Source: Chitinophagaceae bacterium (GTDB lineage: Bacteria > Bacteroidota > Bacteroidia > Chitinophagales > Chitinophagaceae). Taken from it: DNA of 22,527 nucleotides. The stretch is taken from NCBI GenBank assembly GCA_947447815.1, contig CANFLJ010000003.1, positions 1 to 22,527 of the forward strand, read 5' to 3'. Below, piece by piece: positions 1 through 8,307 of the stretch. Numbering within the stretch: the stretch's first letter is position 1; the number at the start of each line of letters is the position of its first letter. The notes beneath the pieces are model-generated. The model was not told where the DNA came from. It saw only the letters and a list, made by a program, of their open reading frames with translations, and did no database searches. The translations under genes were made by a program, and so were the position numbers.

Positions 1-3000
1 ACAGTATCCGTTACCGTCTGGGTATTCGTACAACCATTCGCTGTTAGCGTATAATTATAACTTACTATTATTGGATTTGTCGTGTTGTTTACCAGTGTCT
101 CACTAATACCTGCAGTACCATTGCTGGTGGCTGGTGTGATGCCTGCTACTGTTGGTCTTATCCAGCTATACGTAGTTCCTACAGTTGCACTGCCAGGAGT
201 ATAGGTCACGGTATTGTTGTTACAGATACTCTTGGCTATCAGCCCACTGTTTAATACTGGCTTAGGATTAACAATCACCTTAACCGTGTCAACATTATTA
301 CAACCATTCGCAACCATCGTAATCACGTATTTTACCGTAATAGGATTGGCCGTGGTATTATCTAAATACTCATTGATTGAGGCTGTCGTTCCACTGCCTG
401 CTACATTACCAATACCTGCAACTACAGCTCTTGTCCAGCTAAAGGTAGTTCCCGTTGTTGCACTCGTAGCAGTATAGCTAAATAAAGTACTATCACATAT
501 CGAAGCAGGGGTATGCGTACTACTTAGTTGAGGTGTAGGATTTACAGTAACCTTTATACTATCCGTATTACTACAATTATTCGCAACCAGCGTATACACA
601 TAGGTTACCGTAATTGGTGCCGTCGTGGTATTCGTTAAGGTATCCTTTATTATACCCGTACTGTCTTTGCTGCTTCCTGCAGTTTTGCCCCCACTTACAG
701 CAGCCCTAGTCCAGCTATATTTAACACCGGTAGTTACACTCGTTGCTGCATAATTAAATACAGAATCATTACACAAAGAACCTGTATGTACACTACTTAG
801 TTTAGGCGTAGGATTTACCGTAAAATTATACGTCTTACCATATCCTAAACAGCTCTTGTAAGACGGCGTAACACCTATAAGCGCAGTTACTGGCGCTGTT
901 CCAGTATTAATACCATTAAAAGTAGGTATGTTGCCAGTACCAGTTGCTCCAAGACCAATACTCGTCGTATTGTTCGTCCACGTATACGTTGCATAGGCTA
1001 CAGAACCACTAAAACTAATAATACCACTCGGTGCCCCATTACAGATCGCCGTATCCTTATGCCCTACTACCGTTGGTTTTGGATATACCCACACACCCAC
1101 GTTTTGTATATTGGTACATTGTGTTGATGGTATGGTGAGCGTATATACATAAGTTACTTTTACTGAGTCATTAGTGTTGTTATATAAAATCTCACTTATA
1201 TTGTTTGTGCCACTGGTAGATGGTTCAATTATACTGCCTAATGTTGGTCTTGTCCAATTATAAAGTACATTATTTGTAGCAGAATTTGGGGTATAAGCAA
1301 ATGTGGCACTGTCACAAATTCCTGCATTTATTAATGCGCTACTTAAGTTTGGACTAGGAAAAACGGAGTCGGTAATTGTTTGACTATTTGTACAACCCTT
1401 TGCCGACAATACAATAGTATAGGTAACTAATATCCGGTTAGCAGTGGTATTAGTTAAAAGATCATGAATACTGTCATTTCCACTGGTTGGATTAGCTGTT
1501 ATGCCTGCAGTCGATCCAATAGTCCAGGTATAACTTACGCCTGCAGAATTACTCTGAGGAACATAACTTAAAATAGTGCCGCTACAATTACGGAATAATG
1601 CTGCATTAGAAAGTTTAGGGGTAGGGTTTACTTTTACTTTTAAACTATCGGTATTGCTACACCCATTTACAGTCATCGTAAATATATAGGTAACTGTAAT
1701 CGGATTAACAGTCGTATTGTTCAGTGTTTCATTAATAGTTCCAGTACTGCCACTTCCTGCTGCATTGCTTATGCCACTAACTGTTGCTCTCGTCCATGTA
1801 ATATTGGTTCCAGCTACAGTAGAACTAGCAGTGTAAGTATTATACAAAATTCCATCACAGATGCTATCTGTTTTCTTACTGTTTAAAAGTGGGGTAGGAT
1901 TTACAGTAACAGCTACTGTGTCTTGTCCACTGCATCCATTTGCATATAAAGTATATAGATACTTAATAATGATAGGGGCATTACTGGTATTAACCAACGT
2001 GTCTTTTATACTTCCTAAACTGTCTTTGCTATTGCCCAAACCATTGCCATTGGCAACTGCTGGTCTGGTCCAGCTATATTTAGTGCCAATAGTGGCGCTC
2101 GTTGCCTGATAATTAAATATCGCTCCATTACAAACAGTAAAACTTTTTGCACTGCTAAGTTTTGGCGTTGGGTTTACTGTTATCTTAAAACTTTTAGTAA
2201 TACCAGTACAGCCATTAAAGGTAGGTGTTACTGTGACCGTTGAGGTAATAGGGTTCGCCGAGGTATCTTTAAGTATTGTACTGCTTATATCCCCAGCTCC
2301 ACTTGCAGCTATTCCAATACTTGCATTACTATTCGTCCAGGCATATACAACACCAGGGTCTGTTACCACTCCTGTAAAATGCACTAATGTAATTGCAGTA
2401 TTGTTACAAATAGTAGTATCCTTTGGTACTACAACCGATGGGGTAGGCTTTACATTGGCAATACCAAAGGCAGTAGTTGTTCCACAACTATTGGTTACTG
2501 CTAGTTTTACTGTATCTGCCCCAATAGAGTCCATTTGTATTTTACTAGGTAATACAAGGGTATTAACTGTTTTAGGCACCCCTCCTCCAAAAGTCCATAC
2601 ATATTTAGTACTGGCAGTTATATTACAGATAGGTGCTGCATTGGCTGTAATGCTATCATACTGACAAACAGGACTAGAGATAATATTAATCGCAGGTATA
2701 ATGGGCTTGTCATTAACAACAATATTTTTGGTAAATACAGATACACAATTAGTGCCTTTAATCGAGGTAGTTAGAGTAAAGCTGTAAATTCCAGGAGCCG
2801 TAAATCTAAAGACAGGATTAATGGAAGTGTCATTGGTACTGTTTATATATGTTGGAGTTACTGCATTGGCACATCCATTAATATTTGCATTAGTAATTGT
2901 CCATTTATAATTATTGTAACTACAAATAGGAATATTCGACCTATTTATTAAAGTCATCGTGTCAGGCGCACACAAAGTATCTTTTCTATTGGCGAAACTG

Positions 3001-5123
3001 GCAACCGGAGTTGCATTTACGCATACTTTTTTAAAGGTCGTATCATTTCCACAGCTTACACTTTCTATCAAACTTGTTTTATAAATCCCTACACTATCAT
3101 ATCGTACAACGATAGTATTAGACCCCCAAGTTGTATTGTCAGTAACATCTGGAGGACTGTCACCTGTAGTGCCAGAAATTACAGTATTGCCTAAAATCGG
3201 ATTTATAAACCAATTATACATAGTGGCAGTGTCGCAGACACCTAAGTTATCAACAGAAATACCTGTAATAGAATTGTTGGTAAATGAAACTGTGTTTTTC
3301 TGACAGATAATACTATCACTAGCTATAATTTTAGAAATTGGTTTTATACTTGTTGTTATTGGCTCAATCGTTGTGAAAGATACACCACAAGGGTTTGATG
3401 CTTGAATTTTAATATAATAAGTGTTAAGAAAGGTAGCACCAGTTGCACCGCAAGAAGTATATAGGAAAGTATGAGAATAATCTACTGGAGGTGTGGGTAA
3501 AGTGTCGATTTTAGAACCGTCATTTTTAGTAAATGTATAAATTGTTCCTGCAGGATTAGCTGTGCTACTTGCCGGAAGTATGTAAGTAAACGGTATACAT
3601 AAAGCTACTGAGCTTCCAGGGTTGGTATAGGGTACAGACGGATTACTGCCATTATATAGCGTATAATTAGCTACTGAAATACATCCTTTATTACTGGTAA
3701 CAGTTAAGGTTAATGGAATGTAACCTTGTTGACTGTAATTATGTATTACTCCACTAGAAATAGTAGCACTAGTAAGAGTTGTATTTGGCGAACCATCTCC
3801 CCAGTTAAATAAATATTGAGAATTAATAGTATTTGTGGTAGAGTTATTAACTAATGATAAATTAAAAATGGAAGTATGAGTATCATTTGTACAATTTCTA
3901 AAATGGGCTTTACTGCCAGGCATTAAATTATCTTTAATCGAAGCATCTGGCAATGGATTTATTGAAACGCTTCCACTTGTTGTTGCTTGAGTACATACCG
4001 TACTACTATTGGTTGTTATAGTATAATTTACAGCTTGATTAGGAATGCCACTGATGGTAACTACTCCAGCATTAAAAGTGTAAGAAAGCCCTGTTCCACT
4101 AAGTCCAGTAACATTAACAGAGGAAGCATTATTTACAGCATAAGTTATACTAGTAATCGCAAATCCAGGACAAACAGCCTGATTGTTTGTTCCAGCCGCC
4201 GATGTAAGTGAAATACTTGGTTGAGGGTCTACATTTATACTTCCAGTTACACTTTTAGCACTACAACTGCCATTCCCGGTTGTGGTAATGGTATAATTAA
4301 AAGTTCCTGAAACAGTAGGTGTTCCTGATATTATATAGGTCAATGAATTAAAGGTTACGCCTGTGGGTAAAGTTCCAGTTAAACTTGCCCCGGTTGCCCC
4401 ACTTACAGAATAATCTATCGGTTGTATTGCATTATTAATACAAATAGTCTGGTGGTCACTGTTTGTAGTAGAAGTTAAACTAATCTGTGGTGTTGGATCT
4501 ACTTTAACAATGGCACTACCACTCTGATTTTGCGAACAAGTCTTACTACTGCCATCTTTTACACTTATTAGAGAATAGGTAAAAGCACCTGCTGTACTAG
4601 TTGAAGCAGTTACTGTTGCAGTATTTCCAGAAGAGGTTATTGTCTGATTGCCTGAAACACCCGTTATAGTGTAAGTAAATGTATAATTAGCAGTGCCGCC
4701 TGATCCGGTAAAGGTAATAGTAGGATTAGTACTACTTTGACATACTGTTGTAGCTCCAGAAACCGTTGCAGTGGGTAATGGTAAAACTATTACCCCAATT
4801 TTATTGGAAGTGTCTTTTGTACAAGACGCATCAGTTTGTCTACACGTAACAGTATCTTTATCGATTAATGTACTAACAGAAAATGTGCTATTTGTTTGTG
4901 AAGCAACTACTATATTGTTAATATACCATTGAAATTTTGCAGTTCCACAAGTATTGCTAGCTGAAAATGTTATCGAGCTGCCAGCACACATAGGGCTGCT
5001 TCCTGCAGTAATAGATATAGTAGTTTTACCTTGACCACTTACCTTCACTCCAATCAAGCTAAAGCAAAAAATTATTAGCAATAGGGTAATATATCTTACA
5101 GCGTTTGTATTAAATCTTTTCAT
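1..5123 (-). CDS. Giant secreted adhesin-like protein with PKD/Ig-like modules (partial, C-terminus outside window)
   Basis: I followed this frame from the ATG at 5123-5121 to the left edge and found no stop in the lines checked, so at least 1,707 codons are present and the C-terminus is missing. The protein opens with a basic stretch and a hydrophobic segment ending near VSGQG, a Sec signal peptide. An Ig-like segment (about residues 35-100) follows, then several Bacteroidota-type modules, including a classical PKD core WGDG near residue 440. From about residue 890 at least nine modules of some 90 residues repeat, each starting near V-N-P-T-P-x-L-S and containing Y-x-W-T-R and a C-x-N-T/S turn. 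The repeats fit the PKD-like adhesins exported by the type IX system, as in SprB-like gliding adhesins. The type IX C-terminal sorting domain would lie outside the window. The PorP/SprF gene 81 bp upstream supports this role. Ligand unknown. Confidence 0.85.
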   Translation of the reverse strand, partial: MKRFNTNAVRYITLLLIIFCFSLIGVKVSGQGKTTISITAGSSPMCAGSSITFSASNTCGTAKFQWYINNIVVASQTNSTFSVSTLIDKDTVTCRQTDASCTKDTSNKIGVIVLPLPTATVSGATTVCQSSTNPTITFTGSGGTANYTFTYTITGVSGNQTITSSGNTATVTASTSTAGAFTYSLISVKDGSSKTCSQNQSGSAIVKVDPTPQISLTSTTNSDHQTICINNAIQPIDYSVSGATGASLTGTLPTGVTFNSLTYIISGTPTVSGTFNYTITTTGNGSCSAKSVTGSINVDPQPSISLTSAAGTNNQAVCPGFAITSITYAVNNASSVNVTGLSGTGLSYTFNAGVVTISGIPNQAVNYTITTNSSTVCTQATTSGSVSINPLPDASIKDNLMPGSKAHFRNCTNDTHTSIFNLSLVNNSTTNTINSQYLFNWGDGSPNTTLTSATISSGVIHNYSQQGYIPLTLTVTSNKGCISVANYTLYNGSNPSVPYTNPGSSVALCIPFTYILPASSTANPAGTIYTFTKNDGSKIDTLPTPPVDYSHTFLYTSCGATGATFLNTYYIKIQASNPCGVSFTTIEPITTSIKPISKIIASDSIICQKNTVSFTNNSITGISVDNLGVCDTATMYNWFINPILGNTVISGTTGDSPPDVTDNTTWGSNTIVVRYDSVGIYKTSLIESVSCGNDTTFKKVCVNATPVASFANRKDTLCAPDTMTLINRSNIPICSYNNYKWTITNANINGCANAVTPTYINSTNDTSINPVFRFTAPGIYSFTLTTSIKGTNCVSVFTKNIVVNDKPIIPAINIISSPVCQYDSITANAAPICNITASTKYVWTFGGGVPKTVNTLVLPSKIQMDSIGADTVKLAVTNSCGTTTAFGIANVKPTPSVVVPKDTTICNNTAITLVHFTGVVTDPGVVYAWTNSNASIGIAASGAGDISSTILKDTSANPITSTVTVTPTFNGCTGITKSFKITVNPTPKLSSAKSFTVCNGAIFNYQATSATIGTKYSWTRPAVANGNGLGNSKDSLGSIKDTLVNTSNAPIIIKYLYTLYANGCSGQDTVAVTVNPTPLLNSKKTDSICDGILYNTYTASSTVAGTNITWTRATVSGISNAAGSGSTGTINETLNNTTVNPITVTYIFTMTVNGCSNTDSLKVKVNPTPKLSNAALFRNCSGTILSYVPQSNSAGVSYTWTIGSTAGITANPTSGNDSIHDLLTNTTANRILVTYTIVLSAKGCTNSQTITDSVFPSPNLSSALINAGICDSATFAYTPNSATNNVLYNWTRPTLGSIIEPSTSGTNNISEILYNNTNDSVKVTYVYTLTIPSTQCTNIQNVGVWVYPKPTVVGHKDTAICNGAPSGIISFSGSVAYATYTWTNNTTSIGLGATGTGNIPTFNGINTGTAPVTALIGVTPSYKSCLGYGKTYNFTVNPTPKLSSVHTGSLCNDSVFNYAATSVTTGVKYSWTRAAVSGGKTAGSSKDSTGIIKDTLTNTTTAPITVTYVYTLVANNCSNTDSIKVTVNPTPQLSSTHTPASICDSTLFSYTATSATTGTTFSWTRAVVAGIGNVAGSGTTASINEYLDNTTANPITVKYVITMVANGCNNVDTVKVIVNPKPVLNSGLIAKSICNNNTVTYTPGSATVGTTYSWIRPTVAGITPATSNGTAGISETLVNNTTNPIIVSYNYTLTANGCTNTQTVTDT
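360..2700 (-). repeat. Tandem coding repeats of about 270 bp (PKD-like modules)
   Basis: On the plus strand a module boundary resembling GGNGTAGGNTTTAC recurs near 534, 804, 1617, 1889, 2163 and 2440, with more diverged copies near 243, 1072 and 1350. The spacing is therefore about 270 bp, or 90 codons. The copies are clearly diverged from one another in sequence, so this is an old protein-module array rather than a recent DNA duplication. It lies wholly within the large adhesin frame. Confidence 0.75.
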
Positions 5124-5204
5124 AATGTTTATTAGTCAAGTGTAGAAACTTGGGTTGATGTGGGATTAATCTAGCTTTTTTAATTTTTGTTTTTTACTTT
5201 GCTA

Positions 5205-6299
5205 TTAGTAGCCATACCATTTCAAATGGCTCTTGTGCGGTCTTGGGCAAAGCGCTTTGCTGGCAATTCGCAAATTGGGGTCTACCATAAAATTGTATAT
5301 TAAAGAAAATTCTACTCCGCCCTGATAATAACTGGCAGAAGATAATCCAGAAGTATTCACATCATACGAAAGCCCAAATTTCCAGCCTTCCAGTTGCAGC
5401 CCTACATAGGGTATTATAGCATCTCTCAATCGGTACCATACACCTAGTTCTAAATTTTCTCCTAACCCTATATCGGTATTGCCATCACTATAACTTTCTT
5501 TTATCTTTTTCGAAAAAACAGCACCTACCATATACTCCTCTTTATAAGAATTCATATACAATCCACTGAAAGTGATATTGCCATTATAGTCGGTTAAATG
5601 AGTGTAATTTCCATGTATCGTAAAACGCTGAGGCACACGGTTATCTTGTCCTGTCAACGATTCATTAGGTCTGGATAAATGGTACAGCGAACTCCCAAGA
5701 CACCAGGTATATTCAGGATCCTCGCCATCCGATTTTCCCGAAAGCATGATACCGGCATGCATATCGGTGTAATACAGATCAAATCCACCTTTAGGTTCTC
5801 CATTAGGTATATTAATATCGTATCCATATGGCGTTAATTGTTGACCAAATGTCAATTTCGAGTAATCTAGTGCTTTATGCGTTATAGTATATTGAAATCC
5901 CCCACCCAAGTACCAGTTACCATCTCTTTGTAGTAGCTTATTGTAGGCAATAGATCCAGTAATATAGTTGGCCTTTAGTGCCCCGTTATTACTCTGATCC
6001 ATCATAGCCATCAATCCAATGCCAAATACATCCTGATATTCATTGTCATAATTAAAGGGAGTATACTTCATATCAAAAGCAGCAGTTCCCGTATAAAAAG
6101 CATTTGATACAGTACCCCACTGAGACCTGAAATTAGAAGCAAAACGCATATTACCCGGCATCATACCAGTCAATGCTGGATTCAAAGTCATAGGCGATGC
6201 AGAAAACTGCGAAAAGTGCGGATCCTGTGCAAAGGAAACTCGAGTAAAAAATAGCAAAAATAGCATCATTACTATTTTTCTAAGTGACAAATTATTCAT
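5205..6299 (-). CDS. PorP/SprF family type IX secretion system membrane protein
   Basis: A 364-residue protein with a signal peptide (hydrophobic core at residues 11-20, cleavage after SFA) followed by Q-D-P-H-F-S-Q-F, the hallmark start of mature PorP/SprF proteins. The next stretch, with S-P-M-T-L-N-P-A-L-T-G and the F-R-S-Q-W element, is also typical, and the rest alternates beta strands and turns as expected of an outer-membrane barrel. Length matches the family, usually 300-350 residues. Members of this family assist secretion or surface anchoring of a specific large partner by the type IX system. Here the partner is almost certainly the giant adhesin starting 81 bp downstream on the same strand. 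In Flavobacterium johnsoniae sprF follows sprB; here the order is reversed. The start at 6299 is the only one that gives a complete signal peptide. Confidence 0.93.
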   Translation of the reverse strand: MNNLSLRKIVMMLFLLFFTRVSFAQDPHFSQFSASPMTLNPALTGMMPGNMRFASNFRSQWGTVSNAFYTGTAAFDMKYTPFNYDNEYQDVFGIGLMAMMDQSNNGALKANYITGSIAYNKLLQRDGNWYLGGGFQYTITHKALDYSKLTFGQQLTPYGYDINIPNGEPKGGFDLYYTDMHAGIMLSGKSDGEDPEYTWCLGSSLYHLSRPNESLTGQDNRVPQRFTIHGNYTHLTDYNGNITFSGLYMNSYKEEYMVGAVFSKKIKESYSDGNTDIGLGENLELGVWYRLRDAIIPYVGLQLEGWKFGLSYDVNTSGLSSASYYQGGVEFSLIYNFMVDPNLRIASKALCPRPHKSHLKWYGY

Positions 6300-6351
6300 T
6301 TAATTAATTATGTTATTCAACTGATTGGTTTGATTTAAGTATTGCTTGTAT

Positions 6352-6378
6352 CAAATTTAAGAATATTTATGTTAACAA
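6352..6378 (-). promoter_or_regulatory. Candidate Bacteroidota promoter for the PorP/SprF-adhesin pair
   Basis: Reading the minus strand, TAAATTTG (6359-6352) matches the Bacteroidota -7 consensus TAnnTTTG, and TTG lies 16 bp further upstream (6378-6376), slightly closer than the usual 17-23 bp. The -7 box is about 52 bp before the start codon at 6299. AT-rich DNA makes chance matches common. Confidence 0.4.
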
Positions 6379-6405
6379 GTGACGATTAAAATATTTTTTT
6401 GATAA

Positions 6406-6570
6406 CAGCCTATTTAAAATTTATTTCAGTAGCATGTTCTGCTACGTTTTAGCTACCGCTTCGTGAATTATTTTGGCAGACGAAAACGCTCGATTTCGTC
6501 TGCCAAAATTGCCTTATGTCGCTTAAGAATTAGCTATAACAATTCTACAAAACAAAATTTAAACAGGCTC
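6406..6570. mobile_element. MITE-like non-coding element with terminal inverted repeats and central hairpin
   Basis: A 165-bp unit bounded by imperfect inverted repeats: CAGCCTATTTAAAATTTA at the left, and on the opposite strand from the right end GAGCCTGTTTAAATTTTG. TAA directly abuts both ends (6403-6405 and 6571-6573), which looks like a 3-bp target duplication. The interior contains no ORF. It carries a perfect 16-bp hairpin (6470-6485 and 6494-6509) with an 8-nt loop. The right terminal sequence is nearly the same as the terminus seen at 6675 beside the IS5-family remnant, so the element was probably mobilised in trans by that IS group. A TNA duplication is known for the IS1031 subgroup of IS5. 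Confidence 0.65.
6470..6509. repeat. Perfect 16-bp inverted repeat (hairpin) inside the MITE-like element
   Basis: The arms ATTTTGGCAGACGAAA (6470-6485) and TTTCGTCTGCCAAAAT (6494-6509) are exact reverse complements separated by ACGCTCGA. The stem is much more stable than its surroundings. No T-run follows directly on either strand, so it is not a canonical terminator. Confidence 0.85.
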
Positions 6571-6674
6571 TAAATGAAATTAAAATTCTAGTTTTTACAT
6601 CTAACATGCCTTTTATACATAATAAGCCTAGATTAATTTCAAACAACTTAACAAGTAGCTGTTAAATGCCTTAA

Positions 6675-6690
6675 GAGCGTGTTTAAAAAT
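6675..6690. mobile_element. Probable terminal inverted repeat of the decayed IS5-family element
   Basis: GAGCGTGTTTAAAAAT at this position matches the MITE terminus GAGCCTGTTTAAA at 12 of its first 13 bases and points inward towards the transposase remnant. It is preceded by TAA (6672-6674), the same trinucleotide that flanks the MITE. The matching end expected beyond 7100 was not recognised. Confidence 0.45.
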
Positions 6691-6761
6691 GATATTTAAG
6701 AAAGAAAGGGCATATGCTAAATAATCTACACAAACATTCTTTCTAGTTACCAAGCTTCTTA

Positions 6762-7100
6762 CTACTTAATTCCTGGCTTTATTTTAGTTGATATTGAAAC
6801 ATTTAATTTCTTACCTCTATTGCAAATTTAAGTATAGTTAGGAACAGGTAACTCCCAACTCATTTGTTTAAACAAACAGCTTATAAAACCTTCTGTCTGA
6901 CAAAGGGGTAGATGATATAACTTACGTATAATGTAGCTTAGTTCAATTGCTGAGTCACTATATAATAATTGACCTCTCCGTTTTTTGACATCATTACATT
7001 TCCATGTAATTTTTTGTTCTGATAGAGCCCAAAGTGTCACAGCCCCTCTTTGCTTTAATCCTTAATTGTAGGATGACCAATTTGTTACTTTACATTTATC
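6762..7100 (-). pseudogene. Degenerate IS5-family transposase, N-terminal fragment
   Basis: Reading one minus-strand frame from about 7100 gives D-K-C-K-V-T-N-W-S-S-Y-N, a stop (7062-7064), then G-L-K-Q-R-G-A-V-T-L-W. After this comes K-K-R-R-G-Q-x-x-Y-S-D-S-A-I-E, L-P-L-C-Q-T-E-G-F and L-P-V-P-N-Y-T, a second stop (6828-6830), and C-N-R-G-K-K-L-N-V. This is the N-terminal third of IS5-type DDE transposases, which usually read Y-N-Q-G-L at the first stop (CAA to TAA) and Y-T-T at the second site. The initiating ATG is also lost (AAT here) and the catalytic DDE region is absent, so the copy is dead and deleted. A 70-residue ORF from a GTG at 7040 is only the open part of this relic. Confidence 0.75.
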
Positions 7101-7298
7101 ATTACCCACTAGATATAGTTTGTGTTTATTATTTGGGTTGTTACTTATAATAAAACTATTCTATCTCCTTTTTAGTATGTAAATGCTAATTATTCATGCA
7201 ACAACGTCTTTTGAAATTAAAAATGGCAACTAATTTTTTTTTACTTGAAGCATTAATATATCGGGGTGATTTATTTAAAACGATATAACCCACTTTTG

Positions 7299-8174
7299 TT
7301 ATTTGTTTTTGATTCTTAGTAGTCTAATTTTATCTACGAGCTCGAATACTTCAAAAGTATTAATAGTGTTTTCTTCATTATATCCTCCTTTAAACGTTAT
7401 TATATTGTTACTGTAAGTTGCATCATACATAATCATTTCGGTATTTCTTACTTTAATTTGGTTGCCAATGGGATTAGCTTCTAAATCATATACAGTACTT
7501 GTATCAGATTTCGCATTAATACCATATTCAAGACTTATACTTTTAAATAATAAATTTACGTTTAAACTTGCTCTTTTATAGTTATTGCAAGGAGGGGGTT
7601 CAACTCCTACTTTATATAAGTCTATAGTATCCTTTGTATTAATAGGGATTTCATTTTTTGTACAATTAATAAAATAATAAATGCCTTGTTTCAAAACCTT
7701 GTTGGGCGAGTTTTTGCGAAAAAGGAAAAGCTTGTTATCTATTTCCTTAAAATAAAATTCGAGGGGTAGTTGAAAGTTAGGATATTTAGAATAATTGAGT
7801 TTTATGACATTGTCTTCGATATAGTAGGTATAATCAATTTGTTTGAACTTGCCTTTAGAAACATATAATTGTAGTTTTCCGGGATTACTTTCGTTATAAA
7901 CTTCCACAGTATCGCACCAAGGTGTAGTTTTATAATTCAAACGTGCTTGATTGGTTTTTGAATCAAAATATAGTGTAGGCCGTTGTATCGTATCATTTTT
8001 AAGAAGTGGGTGTGTGGAAGAATAAAATTCTAAGGTATCTAATAGGTTAATAAATATGCTGTCTTTAAAATTGAACATAGATACAAATTCGCTATTTTTT
8101 AATTGTTGAGCATTACTTTCTACACTAATTAATAAGAAATAAAGCGTTACAAGTTTTATTATTTTTTTATCCAT
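7299..8174 (-). CDS. Secreted protein of unknown function
   Basis: A 291-residue protein with a clear Sec signal peptide (basic M-D-K-K-I-I-K, hydrophobic core, cleavage after ESNAQ). The mature part is rich in Lys, Asn and Tyr with many alternating hydrophobic and polar stretches, suggesting a beta-rich exported domain. I recognise no family. It contains few cysteines and no lipobox, so it is probably periplasmic or exported rather than a lipoprotein. It follows the Sel1-repeat gene on the same strand after 133 bp, so the two may be expressed together, but the gap leaves room for its own promoter. The start at 8174 is the only one that keeps the signal peptide. Confidence 0.7.
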   Translation of the reverse strand: MDKKIIKLVTLYFLLISVESNAQQLKNSEFVSMFNFKDSIFINLLDTLEFYSSTHPLLKNDTIQRPTLYFDSKTNQARLNYKTTPWCDTVEVYNESNPGKLQLYVSKGKFKQIDYTYYIEDNVIKLNYSKYPNFQLPLEFYFKEIDNKLFLFRKNSPNKVLKQGIYYFINCTKNEIPINTKDTIDLYKVGVEPPPCNNYKRASLNVNLLFKSISLEYGINAKSDTSTVYDLEANPIGNQIKVRNTEMIMYDATYSNNIITFKGGYNEENTINTFEVFELVDKIRLLRIKNK

Positions 8175-8307
8175 TTTAGTAATTATTAGTGTTTAAGTTA
8201 ATACCCTCACTATCCAACATATTTGTGAGATTCGCACTAACATTTGATGTCTCAACATAAACTAAAGCAACCATAGAATTAAAGATTATAGGATATCGAA
8301 AAGCAGA

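Noticed and set aside
1..2700. Regularly spaced repeats that might suggest a repeat array or CRISPR
   Set aside because: The spacing is about 270 bp, copies are diverged, and they lie in one long open frame as protein modules; there is no short identical repeat with unique spacers.
6828..7040. 70-residue ORF as a functional small gene
   Set aside because: It uses a GTG inside an IS5 transposase relic and continues in frame on both sides past stops, so it is a pseudogene fragment.
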